Program-made: the position numbers and the translations under genes
Assembly (NCBI GenBank): GCA_033439295.1
Contig: JAVTLE010000018.1
Location: forward strand, 310,001-374,000
Length of the DNA: 64,000 nucleotides
Direction: 5' to 3'
From: Deuterostichococcus epilithicus
Lineage: Eukaryota; Chlorophyta; Trebouxiophyceae; Prasiolales; Stichococcaceae
Shown here: positions 1 to 11,368 of the stretch, one piece after another
Layout of the letters: each line of letters starts with the position of its first letter
Position numbering within the stretch: position 1 is the stretch's first letter
Notes under the pieces: model-generated
What the model saw: the letters and a program-made list of their open reading frames with translations, nothing else
Told to the model about the DNA's origin: nothing
Database searches by the model: none

Positions 1-1513
1 TCGTGGGCATCAGGCTGACATCGCCACTTTGCCTGCATCCGCGCAGGTGGCAGCAAGCCGGCGACGCTTGAAACGGGCGCAGTGGTCGAAGTGCCGCTAT
101 TCATTCAGGTCCGATCCGTCCCCGCTTCTGCCCAGCACGACCTTGGACCAGGGCTTGTGTGTCTCATTTGGCCTGCAGACCACGAAATCGCGAAGCCCAG
201 GCAGCTGCAAGTGGATGCTGATCGGGGTCTCGCAGGGGCCAGTTTTGCAGAGCAAGACCGTGTGCACTGTGCACAGGTGGGCGAGGTCATCAAAGTGGAC
301 ACCAGCAGCAACAAGTACGTCGGCCGAGCCTGAGTGCCGCTACAAGGGCCGTTCGATTGTTGCTGATGGACCCCTGCCGGCATGCGGGCGCCAACCTGCT
401 GGCGCTGCGGCGCGCCGGTGCAAATAGCATGGACGCCAGGATCCGGGTTTGGACGCCCTGGGCGAGTTGTCAGCTGGCTCTGCTGGGCAACACAGAGACA
501 GCGCGGAGGCAATAGCTGCACAGTGCCTGCATTGGCGTCATGCATGGCTGAACATCGGAGTTGCAGCCTGTGTGCAGGCAAGGCAGCACAGGCGCACCAG
601 CAGTTTGCCAATCAAACACCGCCGCAGAGCTCTCGGCGCTGTTGCCATGCCGAGTATCTGCTTTGCCCTGTTGGCACCATGGTTCCAGGAGGTCCTGAAA
701 TCTTAGACTTCTGATCAGGTATAGACTGTAGAGTGCATTAGACAACCAACGGGCATGAGGCACTGCAGTCCGGTCGGAGCTCTGGGTCTGCGTAGACCCT
801 TCGTGGACAGCATCCGTGGACACAAGGGCAGAGAGGTGCAGCATTGCCAACCTGGGAGACTGGAAACACTCGTGTTTCGGGCAGAAAGGCCAGTATGCGA
901 GGCCGAACACCGACTGATGCAGCCCGAAGCAACACCGGCTGGGTGGGCGCCGCGCCGACAGCGTCACCTACCTGCTGCCTCTCTGGCCTGACAGACTCTG
1001 CCTCCCACAGCATTCGAAGCAATACCGAAGCATGATTCCTTAGTAGAGGGCTGGCTATACAGCTAGAATAGTGAGGGTGCGGCCGCAAGCGGCGGAAACG
1101 CTGTAATAACGCCAAGCCGCTACTGCGCTTTGCACAGCATTACATCCCAGACTCAGCGAAGCATAAGCAACTGTCAGTATTAGGGGTTTAGCAACTAAGC
1201 TGAAACGGCGAGGGTGTGGCGGCAAGCATGAGAACGCTGTGGTGACAACAAGCCGCTACCCGCTATGGCGGCAGGCTCACAGGCTGAGTCGCTGTGTTGG
1301 TGATGAGGGCTTGTATGCGGACCACTGACCATGAGCAATAGCCAAACTTGGCGTCAGGGCAGCAGAACTCGGCCACAAACGTGCTTTGCAGAACATTACA
1401 CCCCTGGCTCATCCCTGGCGAAGCATGAGCACCTACGGCGACAGAATGAAATTGGCGCACTTTTTGGCGGCGTTTGGCCGTTGTATGAGCTGAATCGATA
1501 GGTTTTGACACTT
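1..1513. other. No recognisable gene
   Basis: Open frames here are short, overlap on both strands and show no family motifs. No repeat, RNA gene or splice-consistent exon chain was recognised. A gene off the left edge could contribute untranslated sequence. Confidence 0.4.
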
Positions 1514-1638
1514 GCCCGTATAGCTCAGTGGTAGAGTCCTGCACTTGTACTACTTCCGCCTCCCGGTGCCGGTATTCCAGTGCACCCAGGCACACTCTGG
1601 GAATGCAGTTGTCCTGTGTTCAATCCACAGTGCGGGCA
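1514..1638 (+). tRNA. tRNA-Thr (anticodon UGU) with a 53-nt intron
   Basis: A cloverleaf can be drawn. Acceptor arm 1514-1520 pairs with 1631-1637 (one G-U), the D arm follows TAGCTC/GAGT with loop AGTGGTA, anticodon stem CTGCA pairs with TGCAG, and T stem CTGTG/CACAG closes loop TTCAATC. Base 1638 is the discriminator A. The anticodon loop reads CUUGUAA once the segment 1550-1602 is removed, so the intron sits after position 37, the canonical place for nuclear tRNA introns, and the anticodon at 1546-1548 is UGU. CCA is not encoded, as expected for a eukaryotic nuclear tRNA. The internal A and B box sequences lie in the D and T arms. Intron borders are inferred from folding; a covariance-model search would settle isotype and intron. 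Confidence 0.8.
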
Positions 1639-3388
1639 GATTTTTGCTCCATTCACTTACCCTGCGGTGCCTCGATTGCCTTGCTCTGGTCGTCTGCGTC
1701 ATTGCAGGATGGCAACTTGTTGCTTGCGGATTGCGGTTGTCTACTTACCTACTTATGATCAACCGGAGAGCACACCAGGGTGGATGCCAGTTGCTACAAG
1801 GTGCCCTTACGAGGAGGGGCCGATTGATCGATGCAAGCTTGCTTGCAACAGAATGCACGCCTGTAGGGCTTCGAATCGCCTGACACAAGTAGGTATATAC
1901 CTTCTTGCTAAGCAAGTGCATGCAGAGGCACGGCGCTATGATGGAAGGTAGCTGCAACATCACGTATTGTTCAAAGCAGTGCAGTGCGTGCGCAAGGAGA
2001 TATCTCGAGGGCCAGGCCAGCGCGAATGGCGCCCTTTCAACGGTCATAGGTAGTTTGGACCAAGGTGACAACTTAGCTAGCTACCACAGTCTGCACAGCA
2101 TCGCTGCTGCTCTAGGGGTGTTACACCCAGATGTACATGCCTGGCCATTGCCGGGCCTTTAATTTGCGGCACACTGATTTAATTTCCAGCAAGTAATTTC
2201 CAGCAAGTAATTTCCAGCAATTAATATGCAGAGCACCCTACAGCCCGCACACCTAGCGAAATCAACAGCAACAACTGCGCCCACCTTGCCTGCCGCGCGG
2301 ATACTCGATGTACATTCAGGCGTCGCAGTCACTGCTGGGCGGAATCTGAGCAGATCATCAAGCAAAACACTCCGCATGTCGCCTCCCGCGGCAGCACAGG
2401 AGTTTCTAGGTGCACCCCTGGCGCGATGCCGCAGCTGCATGTCTTCAGGATGCGGCGCAAGCCATCGCAGCGGTGGCGGGCGTCAGCGCCCCAATGCAAG
2501 AGTGCGGAAGCCAGTGAGCCCGGCGGGCAGCTGCTTCCATGCTACGCGTGCCTTCCCCGTAGGTCCCTATCTGCAGACCCGCAGGAAGCCTGCACACAAC
2601 CCACAAGATCATGTTGGCAAGCAAAACTCCTCGCCATTTCGGATGCATCATGCAACAGAGGCGCCTCATCTGCCAGTGGACAGCCGGGCCGGCATTGAAG
2701 TATCTGGAATTCACGAATGGCTGCGGGGCCCGCCCGGCGGCAGCTTCGTTTGGGGGGGAGGGGGGCGGCGGCGCAATGCAGCATGTGTGGCTTGAGGCAG
2801 TGGCAAGCGCCAAGTCTGCTGACTGCTCTGATCGCGAGAAGACAGATCAGCACTGGCTCGATGCGGGGAGCGGAGAGCAGCGCACTTGTGAAGCAGAAGG
2901 CCTTCAGGCTGCCGCGCTGGATGACGCCGGTCACCTGCACCGTCTTCCCCCTTTGCTTCCTGCGTGGCATCAGGAAACAGTGTCGGTCGGGCAGCATGGG
3001 CACAGCTACCGCCGCCGCCGTGCCACCTGCTGACAGGACTTCAGCAGTGCGCGCAGCACCATTGTCCCTGCTCCTGCCGTCGCAGTGCGCACTTGACCGC
3101 GTTGCTCGTGCCGACGCACCGAAGACGGCTGATGACAGGGAACACGCGGCAAGCAAGCAAGCGTGAGACTGAAACGCACTTCAGAACGCCGAATCTGTCG
3201 ACGAACTGTACGATGCGCCTTGTGCCGCTCCTGATAAAGAGGACGCGGCCAGGCGCGCGCGGGTCGCGCCGGGGAACAATTGAGCCTGCAAGTCAGGAGC
3301 GGAGAAATGCTGATTCATGCCCAGCTGCTGGCTGGCAAGACCACGACCGCTGAACAGAGGATTGGGCCATCAAATACATCTTGCGGTG
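1639..3388. other. Intergenic, no recognisable gene
   Basis: Several overlapping frames of 100-200 codons exist, but none shows a domain, a signal peptide or a consistent exon chain. They look like chance frames in GC-rich DNA. The only structure seen is the short tandem repeat at 2181-2222. Confidence 0.4.
2181..2222. repeat. 14-bp tandem repeat, three copies
   Basis: The unit AATTTCCAGCAAGT occurs three times head to tail, the last copy with one or two changes. It is AT-rich against a GC-rich background. No function is apparent. Confidence 0.85.
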
Positions 3389-3393
3389 TTACA
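3389..3393 (-). terminator. Polyadenylation signal UGUAA for the matrix-protein gene
   Basis: TGTAA on the minus strand lies about 90 nt past the stop codon of the gene ending at 3481. UGUAA is the usual poly(A) signal of Chlamydomonas-type green algae. Position and strand fit; no transcript evidence is available. Confidence 0.5.
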
Positions 3394-3480
3394 GCGACGT
3401 TGCTACGCCATGATGCGACAAACACGCTGAGTTCCTAGCATGATGCACATCTGCGCTGCTGGGGCTGACAATGCGGCCGG

Positions 3481-6400
3481 CTAGGCGCGTCGGACGGCGA
3501 GCTCACCCGCGAGGCGCAGGGTCAGCTTGACGTAGCTGCTGGCGCTGAAGCCCTTGACCAGGCTGGTCCTGGTGGGCAGACGGACGGAGACCGTCGACAC
3601 ACGGCTGCTGATGCAGCCGCCTGAGACTGATATCGGCAGCACCAGCGGAGCTGCGCCAGCACACAGGGCTTAATATCGCTGCATGGGCGCCCCAGGACCT
3701 GCTGCCCTCTTGCAGCAATTGTGAAAGCCGGGCCAGCTCCGCTGCAGCTTGCATCGTCGTGGCCAAGCAAGACAGTAAAAGCGAAACAGTGAACACAAAG
3801 CACGACGAGACGCACTGCATTTCGTGGACTTGGCCGACAGCGTCGTCGGGTTGTAGCACACGCGGCCGGCGAGGGTGCGGCGGAAGGGGCTGCCCGTCCT
3901 GACGCAATCCCGGCAGCCGAACAGCGTCCGGTACTGACTCGTCTTGGAGCACGTCTTCGGGAGCATGCGCCCCTTTGTTGGCTTCTTTGTCGGCTTTTTA
4001 GTTGGCTTTTTAGTCGGCTTCTTTGTTGGCTTCTTGGTGGGCGCTTTGGTTGGCGTCTGCAACACAAGCAGTTTGTGAGAGTGTGCAGCGAAATCTCACG
4101 TCCGTGGCAAATGTGCCTCCAACCCGAACACTAGCGCCGCATGCGTGTGCCGGCAGAACAGGCCACCGTGGCCCCCTGTGATGGCACGTCAATGCCATGC
4201 CTGGCGGATGAGCCGTTCTTGTCATAAGCTTGCGGCTGCATGGCACTCCTCCACAGAGTCGGCATCCATGGCCCTCAGACATCAGCCACTGGGTTCGGAT
4301 CACGATAGCAACACATGGGGGGAGGGAGGGGGAACATCAGTGCGGCGGCCTGTCAAGCCCCGCTGCAAACCATGCAAGAGGCACGACATAGTGGAGAGTA
4401 ATATGTCACCGCTGTGGGCGCCGTTGTCGGTGTGCCAGCGGGGGTCGGCACGGTGGTCGGCGTGCCGGCGGGAGTCGGCGCTGTGGTCGGGGTGCCAGCG
4501 GGAGTCGGCGCTGTGGTCGGGGTGCCAGCCGGCGTAGGCGCGGTGGTCGGCGTGTCAGCAGGGGTCGGCGCGGTGGTCGGCGTGCCGGCGGGAGTCGGCG
4601 CTGTGGTCGGGGTGCCAGCCGGCGTAGGCGCGGTGGTGGGCGTGCCTGTCGGGCCAGGGGTGAGTGAAATACTGGGAGCAGGGGTCGGCGTGGTGGTCGG
4701 CGTGCCGGCGGGAGTCGGCGCTGTGGTCGGGGTGCCAGCCGGCGTAGGCGCGGTGGTCGGCGTGTCAGCAGGGGTCGGCGCGGTGGTCGGCGTGCCGGCG
4801 GGAGTCGGCGCTGTGGTCGGGGTGTCAGCCGGCGTAGGCGCGGTGGTGGGCGTGCCTGTCGGGGCAGGGGTAGGTGAAATACTGGGAGCAGGGGTCGGCG
4901 TGGTGGTGGGCGTGCCTGTCGGGGCAGTGGTGGGTGAAATACTGGGAGCAGGGGTCGGCGTGGTGGATGGTGCGGCAGTGGGCACGCCAGGGGGCGGCGC
5001 GGCCGCGACTGCTACTGCAATCGCGAGGTCCGAAATGGCGAAAACCAAGTCCTCATCGGCGGACTTGGCCTGCATGCAGCGAAGGGATCAACTGACAAAG
5101 CATTGTTGCCGCAATGCAACGGCAGGCTTCTGAGCCCGACACGGTCCAGCCAGCGCGCTTTGGGGGAGCATGCTGTCAAAGGCAGCTTTCGACAAAGCTG
5201 ATATGAGTAGAGCAGCAGAAGAAAGGCGGCGGCCCAACCTGTGCGAAGGAGGCGGCCTGCAGCGTGCGGCTGGCAGCCCCTGAGTCGCCGAGGAGCTTGC
5301 GGCCCGCTGGTTGCGTCGGGGAAGGCGTGAAGACGGCCGTATCAATGTCCTCGAATGTGGAATCGAAGGAGACGTCTTGGGGGTCGGCGCCCGGAGCCAG
5401 CGTAAGCAACTGCAAGCGCATGCGCACAGCAATAGTTGTGTAATGTGTGCTTGGGCGACAACAGCGTCCTGGACACCCACGGGGCAGGCACTCACGGCAC
5501 GGTCAGTCATTGCGCATGAGAAGCCCGCCACTTGCATGATGGGCCCGGCAGGCAGGGCTCTGGGGTGTGCAAAGGGACCAGAGTGCAGCAATGCCGACAA
5601 GGTCAACTTGGTCACCCGGGAGCCCCTGGGTGTGCCGCGGACAGAGGCTATGATGAGAACGTAGAGGGTCACGCTGCCGAGCGTCCTGATCTTGAAGCCG
5701 ACAAGGCCGAAGGTCGTCCCGTCAGAGGTTGTGAGCGTGGCAATGCCACCGCCGCTGTTTTCCAGGACCTGCTCAGCAACACCAAACCGGAGTCGTGCAG
5801 CCGGAGTGCAGGCTACTACTGGCGGCTTGTGGCAAGGTTTTGCTACACCATGGGCGCTCATCTGTCGACCCAGGCCGCAGCCACTGGCACAGGCGCGCCT
5901 CGTGCACGAGTGGCTCAGCAGCAGGCAATGTGGATTTGCTCCTGGGAGCAAGATTCCAGCTCGACTGCGGTAGCGTAACAGCGTAACAACAACACACCTT
6001 CAGCCCAGCTATGGTCTGCGCAAAGAAGCCGGGGAATTCCAGCGTGGGGAGCGCGGGCACTGTGCCCGGTGGCGGCTGTGTGCCATCCGGGACGTTATTG
6101 AAGTTGATGATGATTATGATGATGATTGTTGTGCCCGTCGGCGCGGCCGTCGGCGCGGCCGTCGGCGCGGCCGTCGGCGGCGGCGACGGGATGACCGCGG
6201 GTGGCGGCAGGGTCGGAGCGCCAGTCCCGGCGGGGTCGACCTCAATCATCACGCGGCCGCGCTGGCCCTCACCGGCTCCGATGACCGCCTGGATGGCGCC
6301 GGTGGCGCTGCGGTCGGCGCACTCAAATGAGCGCCTGCCGCCGATGACGTTGGGCAGGGCGACGGAGAAGGTGAAGTCTGGGAAGTGGGCCAGCGAGGCG

Positions 6401-7674
6401 CCCTGGACCGCCAGCGGCGCGCCCTGGTCGAAGCAGGTGACGGTGCGGCTGCCGGTGGGGCATGGAGCCACACCGTTGCGGTCGGAGCAGGTGATGCTGC
6501 CGGTGATGGTGACGGTCTCGCCGGCCATCGGGCCCACAGGCAGCACCTGAGACACACAAAATGAGGCATTGAGTCAGCTGCCAGCATCAGCAAGCTGTCA
6601 GCAAGCGTCATGAGTTGGGTGCCACGGACTTGCGTACACTCTCCGGTCTGGAGTGCTAAAGCACTGCAGGACACAGGCAGGCTGGTACATCACGCCATCG
6701 TTGGTGTGTGCGAGACTGGGCAGATCTGTCTGCAGCGGTCTGATACCAACGGACGGTCAACTGCAGAAAAATCGTCGTCTCGCCTATCGCACAAAGGCGC
6801 TGTCGCGCTCAGCAGCATATAGGCACTGCAGATGCGGTGCCCGGGGCGGCGGCCACTCGCCGAAAGGCGGGGGCCAGCGGTGCAGTCAGCTTGCCACCCC
6901 CGTGACACGGCAGGGCTGCAAAGTCGAGAGCCTCCCGCACGTATCCGGGAGGAGCTTCACAGGAGACCAACGGCTAATATGAGCGTCCTTTTACAAGAGG
7001 ACTGCTTCAAAGGAACGCCTGATGATCTGCAGCTGGCTGGACAGGCTGCGGCAAACCATTGTAGCTTCTCCTCTCCCTTACGCCCTCCCCCTTGACCGCT
7101 TGGCCAATCGAGTGCACGGCGTCCTGCCGCATGCCTCAACGCTGACTCCGCAGGAGCCAGCAAAGCCAGGGTGTACAGGACACCAGCACACACAAGGTAG
7201 ACCTCTATCCAGTGAACCCGCCGCAGATGCTGCTGTTTCCGCGAACGAAGTTAACACACGGCACTGAGGCATCGGTGACTCCTACACGCGTTCTGCCGTC
7301 TGAAGTGTTTCACTGCAGCAGGATCTTCATGCGAGCGAACAACACGTTTTGAATTTCACGTGACACTCACTGACCTTCACTGACACCCCCTTCCACCGCT
7401 GACACCAGCGGTCGCTGGGGCCAGCTGAGCGCACGGAAACGCGGGTTCAGACAGGTGTAACAGCGTCGTCTCCCGCCGTGAATCAGGGCCTTGATCCGGT
7501 AGTGGGGTTTGGCCCCATATGGCTAGTTCAAGACGCCCTGCCGATTCAGGAACAAGGGATGGGCAACCGATCGGGGCGCACCGATGCGATCGTCATGGTC
7601 GTGGTGACACGAGCGGCCGCTGCGCTTGCGTTGGCCAGCACCACCAGCGCCACGAAAACCGGTAGTAGCTTCAT
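3481..7674 (-). CDS. Secreted Pro/Thr-repeat extracellular matrix protein
   Basis: Seven exons give one frame of about 697 aa: 7674-7582, 6546-5998, 5825-5616, 5409-5239, 5069-4410, 4056-3816, 3650-3481. Exon 1 encodes a signal peptide (MKLLPVFVALVVLANASA, then AAR). A Cys-containing module follows (residues ~32-140), then a short APT repeat and a run of seven isoleucines (~183-190). Next comes a unique region with a KLLGD segment. Exon 5 is a ~200-residue array of TPTTAPTPAG-type repeats. Exon 6 holds a PTKK repeat and a Cys cluster (KTC..FGCRDC..VCYN). The last exon ends SYVKLTLRLAGELAVRRA. The repeats resemble mucin-like or hydroxyproline-rich cell-wall glycoproteins, so O-glycosylation is likely. 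No pherophorin or other named domain was recognised. The exon 3 acceptor (CACAAG) is the least certain junction. Confidence 0.75.
4414..4985 (-). repeat. Coding minisatellite (TPTTAPTPAG array)
   Basis: A 30-bp-class unit is repeated about 18 times inside exon 5 of the matrix-protein gene, with interspersed PAPSISPTPAPTGTP variants that themselves recur three times. It keeps the reading frame throughout, so copy number can vary without breaking the protein. The plus-strand complement also reads open as Val/Gly-rich sequence, which is a by-product. Confidence 0.9.
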
Positions 7675-9079
7675 CGCTGGCACCTGACGCCCACGCACCA
7701 AAACGGACTCAAAGCGTCTCCTTGCGCAGGCGATACAACGGGAAAAACTGACTTCGAGGTGATGGGCAGACCAGCAAGACCTCGAAAGCCCGAAGGAAAG
7801 GTTGGCCTGTTGGGTGCCGTGCGAGCGGCGTCGACGCAGCCCTAGTGCAACTCACACCCTGGTTTGCAAAGTAGACCTCAGCAGCCCTCAGCGACCCCAC
7901 AAGACTTCCGATTCGATTCGGAAATTTTGTGATGCAGCAAGCGGTCGCGCGTGTGTTCGATCGCAACGCGGGTCACCGGGCGTTCGTCCGGCTTCCGCGG
8001 GCACCAGGCCGTACACGTCCCTCCGAGCGACGCCGCTGTGCGGGCAGAGGCCCCAGCCCAGCTGCAAACTCAAAGCAGTCTCTTGCGCCGTGGTCGTGCT
8101 GCGATGGAGCGTACCTTGAGAAAAATGTGGTGTTGGGCCGCTGCGTGTATGTGGGACCAGCCTGGCAGGGGACGACCAGTCTGGCGGCGGCGGCAGTATG
8201 AGCTTTGTGACGGCCTCGTCCCCACAGATGTGACGACGCGCCTTGCCGGAGACTTCCCCTACACTGACGCCGGCTGCAAACGGTCTGCCCCACGTTGGCG
8301 CGTCGTGTTGTCCGGGTTCGCGAGATTCGTATATACCCTTGCGCTCACCTTTGCTCACGTGAGGGGAAACGGGAGTCTAGATGTCCAGAAACATGAGCTG
8401 CATCGTTCAACGTCCTCAAGCGGAGCAATCTCCCTTGCTGCCTCCAAACTCAGACCGATTTAGGTGTCGCTTGCTATTGATTTGTATGCCAGAGAGCGAG
8501 GCCCCGCTGTCATCGTACGTAGTTGCCGCGCCGCCGCTGCTCCTGCTCAACTGCGCTGTATGTCCGCTACAGCACCAACCAGAGCAAGGCCCGCCTGAGG
8601 ATTTGAAGCGAAAGCTGCCTTCCGCAATTCTTCCCTCAAGTGAGCGCCTCTTAGTCAGGTCTTGGAACGACATGCAGCAGCAAACAATGTCCACACGCGG
8701 CTTTCGGTGTGTGTGTGTGCTCAATACCCTAGAGCGCAGTAGCCGCTGGAGGACCGCTCCGTATCATGCCGCTCCACCATCTGATGAGCGAGGGCATAGC
8801 CATTGGCCTTATCGATGTGGCGCAGCAGCGCCCACGTTATGGATGCCTGCTCCACCAGATTTACCTACGCACCAGCAGGTGTCATCATGTTGCGCCCAGC
8901 GGTGTCTCGTTCTGCAGAAAACCAGAATGTTGAAAGTGACTTTCGGCATGCAAGTTGTGCAGTGAACCACGACCAAGGTGTGATGCACGGCTGCAGTTGA
9001 AAGACAAAAGCTTGGCTTGTGGACCTTCCCCAGGCAGTGGTACCCGAGGATACACGGGCTGGGTGTTTGGGTTTCGGGC
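7675..9079. other. Upstream region of the matrix-protein gene, no gene recognised
   Basis: The first kilobase should hold the promoter and 5' leader of the minus-strand gene starting at 7674. A TATATA-like stretch lies near 8328-8335, too far to assign. No family motif or exon chain was found in the remainder. Confidence 0.35.
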
Positions 9080-9250
9080 CTTGTTGGACAGGGGATGCAT
9101 GTGCGGCAGGCCAGGGTGCAGCAATCAGCACCAAGCGCAAGCAGACAACTTGGCCTCGCCTTGGACAGGGCGTTGACGTGCGGCAGGCCCAGCTGCAAGC
9201 ACGGTAGACCGCTGCCCAAGTGCAGCACGTTGGAGAGTGCGCACGCTGGA
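9080..9250 (-). repeat. Three diverged copies of one exon edge (exon-edge echoes)
   Basis: On the minus strand the segment near 9250-9225 (CCTGTCCAGCGTGCGCAC) is followed by two further versions near 9211-9160 and 9128-9080. The two latter copies share CTGCCGCAC then CCTGTCCAA and clearly match each other; the match to the first is about 70%. Spacing is roughly 70-85 bp. The same arrangement of decayed exon edges is seen in the introns of better-understood genes in this window. Confidence 0.55.
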
Positions 9251-10335
9251 CAGGCTGAGCGCTCGAGCAGCGCGGCCGCTAGGAACTTGTCCGGGTTCTG
9301 CCGTCAGGCGCGCGTCGACCAGGTCCACCGCCAGCCTGCGCAGACAACTCTGATAATCACCTGAACGGTTGCCGCAACGTCCTCTGCACCACGAGATGTG
9401 CGTCCACCACACGCACCATCACAGGCTTTCACTTCGAGATGCCGAACGGCACATCGAGGTCAACCACCAGAGCTGCTCTGCATTCCTGCGTGCAACAGAG
9501 CTGCTTGCCCCTCCTCAGTCCTCATCCCTCTCCGTCCCGTCCCCAGAAAGCAAGATCCCTGTGCTGAGGGAAGGGGAGCTGTACAGGAGCAGGATGGTCC
9601 TCGACTCGCCACGCAGTCGGCTATTGACTGCCCAATCGATGACGCGCGGTTGTGCCCCAGTCTGCGACCTCTCCGGCAGTAGCTGCAGCAGCAACATCAA
9701 CAGACTGCCCACCTGAGGTGCCGTTCTTCTGTCATGATTCTCAAGATCCTGAGCAGCACGCTGCACGGCGCGCTTCGCCTGGCCGTTGCAGTCGAAGCAC
9801 GGGTAGCAGCCCTCTGCGCACAGAGGGGATGCCAGCTCGCCTCACTTTTCCCTGAAGTAAATGCGCCGCGCCGTCATGTCAGTGATGTCACGGAGACCGG
9901 CTCGAGCGCAGGAATTGGCAGTGACAGTTGCCAGAGCCTGCAGTGCGTGCCGCGCAGCCTGCAGTCTGTGCTACATTGCGGGTGAGGAACGCGGGGAAGG
10001 GAGGAAGCACGTTCCTCCAGCGGCTTCGCCCGCTGGCGCAGCCAGTCCTAGTTCATGCAGTAGACGAGCCCTCCGGGGCGCAGCAGATGGGCCATCTTCC
10101 CGTACAGAGTGCCGCTCCAGCGCCGCGCATGGCGTGCGACCTCTGAAGCATGAAACAACGGGTTTCGAACCTCATCACCAGCAAGTTTGCAGATGGAACA
10201 TCAGTATATGCCGTGTCCACTATGATGTCCGTTCGCCAGCGCTCGAGGTTCTGCACCTCCTCCAGCTGCACCTCCTCCAGCACCTCCTCCAGGGAGATGA
10301 GGGCTCTGACGTCCACCGCACAATCGTACAGCACT
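9195..10335 (-). CDS. Possible SAM-dependent methyltransferase remnant or divergent gene
   Basis: Three minus-strand segments look like exons. 10322-10210 reads VDVRALISLEEVLEEV, then VQNLERWRTDIIVDTA, resembling a motif-IV strand. 10120-10050 reads LYGKMAHLLRPGGLVYC, the typical post-motif of class I methyltransferases. 9960-9865 reads GLRDITDMTARRIYFREK before a stop. A further stretch at 9325-9230 (NPDKFLAAALLERS) may belong to the same or another gene. I could not join these into a phase-consistent model and did not recognise the substrate family. It may be a real gene with unresolved introns or a decayed one. Confidence 0.3.
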
Positions 10336-11184
10336 CAGCGCACATTTCGCGGAATCCAGATGACAACTGCAACGCGACGCCCCAGCAGCTGAAGGAAATG
10401 ATGCATGCCACTGCTGTAGGTGATCCTATAGCGGGCTGTTGGCGTTGGGGAGACCACGCAGTGACCTTGAGTGGCATGCGCGCTCCCGGGCGTTGGCTGT
10501 CAGCAAGCTGGCTCTGAATTCCGCGTTGCCTTTTGATGGTTTCCAGCGGCTCAGCTTGGTCGAAAATTCGCACTTTTGAATCTGTGTCGAAAAGATTGAT
10601 CGTGCGCACATCCTCAGTGCTCAAGCCTTCACGCTTTACTGCTGTGCAACTGCGATGAGTCTCGGAAAGCAAGCTCGCGCTGGCAAATGGCATATGGCCT
10701 GCACGAGCCCCTGCTGCTCGTCATCACACTCGTACTCCGAGGCCGGTCACGCATCAACACAGGTACGGCAGCAAAGTAGACCCAACGGGTTGAGTGTTGG
10801 GAACGCTTATATACTGTCAACCCGGCATACGCACAATACGCCATATCCCGATCGGTCAATCGCGGCCAGAGACCCAGACACATGTTTGTGCTTGCGAGTG
10901 TACGAACGCTGCACTCGCAGCCTTCGTGGGCCTCAGTGCCTGAGGCGCCACCCCTCAGAGACAGGCCTCCATCTGAACGTGGCGCACCTGGCCAAGGTGC
11001 CTGTGCTTGCGTCGCCCGGTAGTCACAGCGCCAAGGGTTGCTTTGCGCGCGGGCATTCTGGCGCCCAGGCAGCTGCAAAGGCCAGGCCAACCTGACATTC
11101 GAAGGCGTCAGACGCGCCGACTTCCGCAGCCCTGTCGCTGCGTCGCGTGGGGCCTATCGCACGACGGAGATTTCCCCGTCCTAC
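10336..11184. other. Intergenic, nothing recognised
   Basis: No family motif, repeat or credible exon chain was found on either strand between the methyltransferase-like segments and the repeat cassette. Confidence 0.4.
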
Positions 11185-11368
11185 GCACCGTACAAATTCG
11201 GTACGAGATTTCAGGCGTAAGACACTTTCCACCGTCCGTTTGTACCTCAACGACTTTGAAAGAAAGGGAACGATTCCAAAATTTCGGGAAGAAATTTACC
11301 CTTGTAGAGCTGACTTAATCAGGGCCAAACACCCCTACTGGCATGGAACCTACTGGCATGGTTAATCG
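11185..11368. repeat. Left direct repeat of a palindrome cassette
   Basis: About 170 bp from GCACCGTACAAATTCGG to GGCATGGTTAATCG. It matches 12382-12550 almost base for base; the differences seen are two substitutions and an extra 15-bp ACCTACTGGCATGG-type duplication near its right end. It is AT-richer than its surroundings. It has no open frame of note. Near identity implies recent duplication or gene conversion. Confidence 0.9.

Noticed and set aside
2542-3156. 204-codon minus-strand frame
   Set aside because: No domain, signal peptide or conserved motif; composition matches chance frames in GC-rich DNA.
4414-4985. Regular repeat array that might suggest CRISPR
   Set aside because: Units are contiguous, code protein in one frame and have no unique spacers; the host is eukaryotic.
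4414-5133. Long plus-strand frame rich in GAVVGVPAGVG
   Set aside because: It is the exact complement of the TPTTAPTPAG repeat exon of the minus-strand matrix protein, which has a signal peptide and in-phase exons. The plus-strand reading is a by-product of the repeat.
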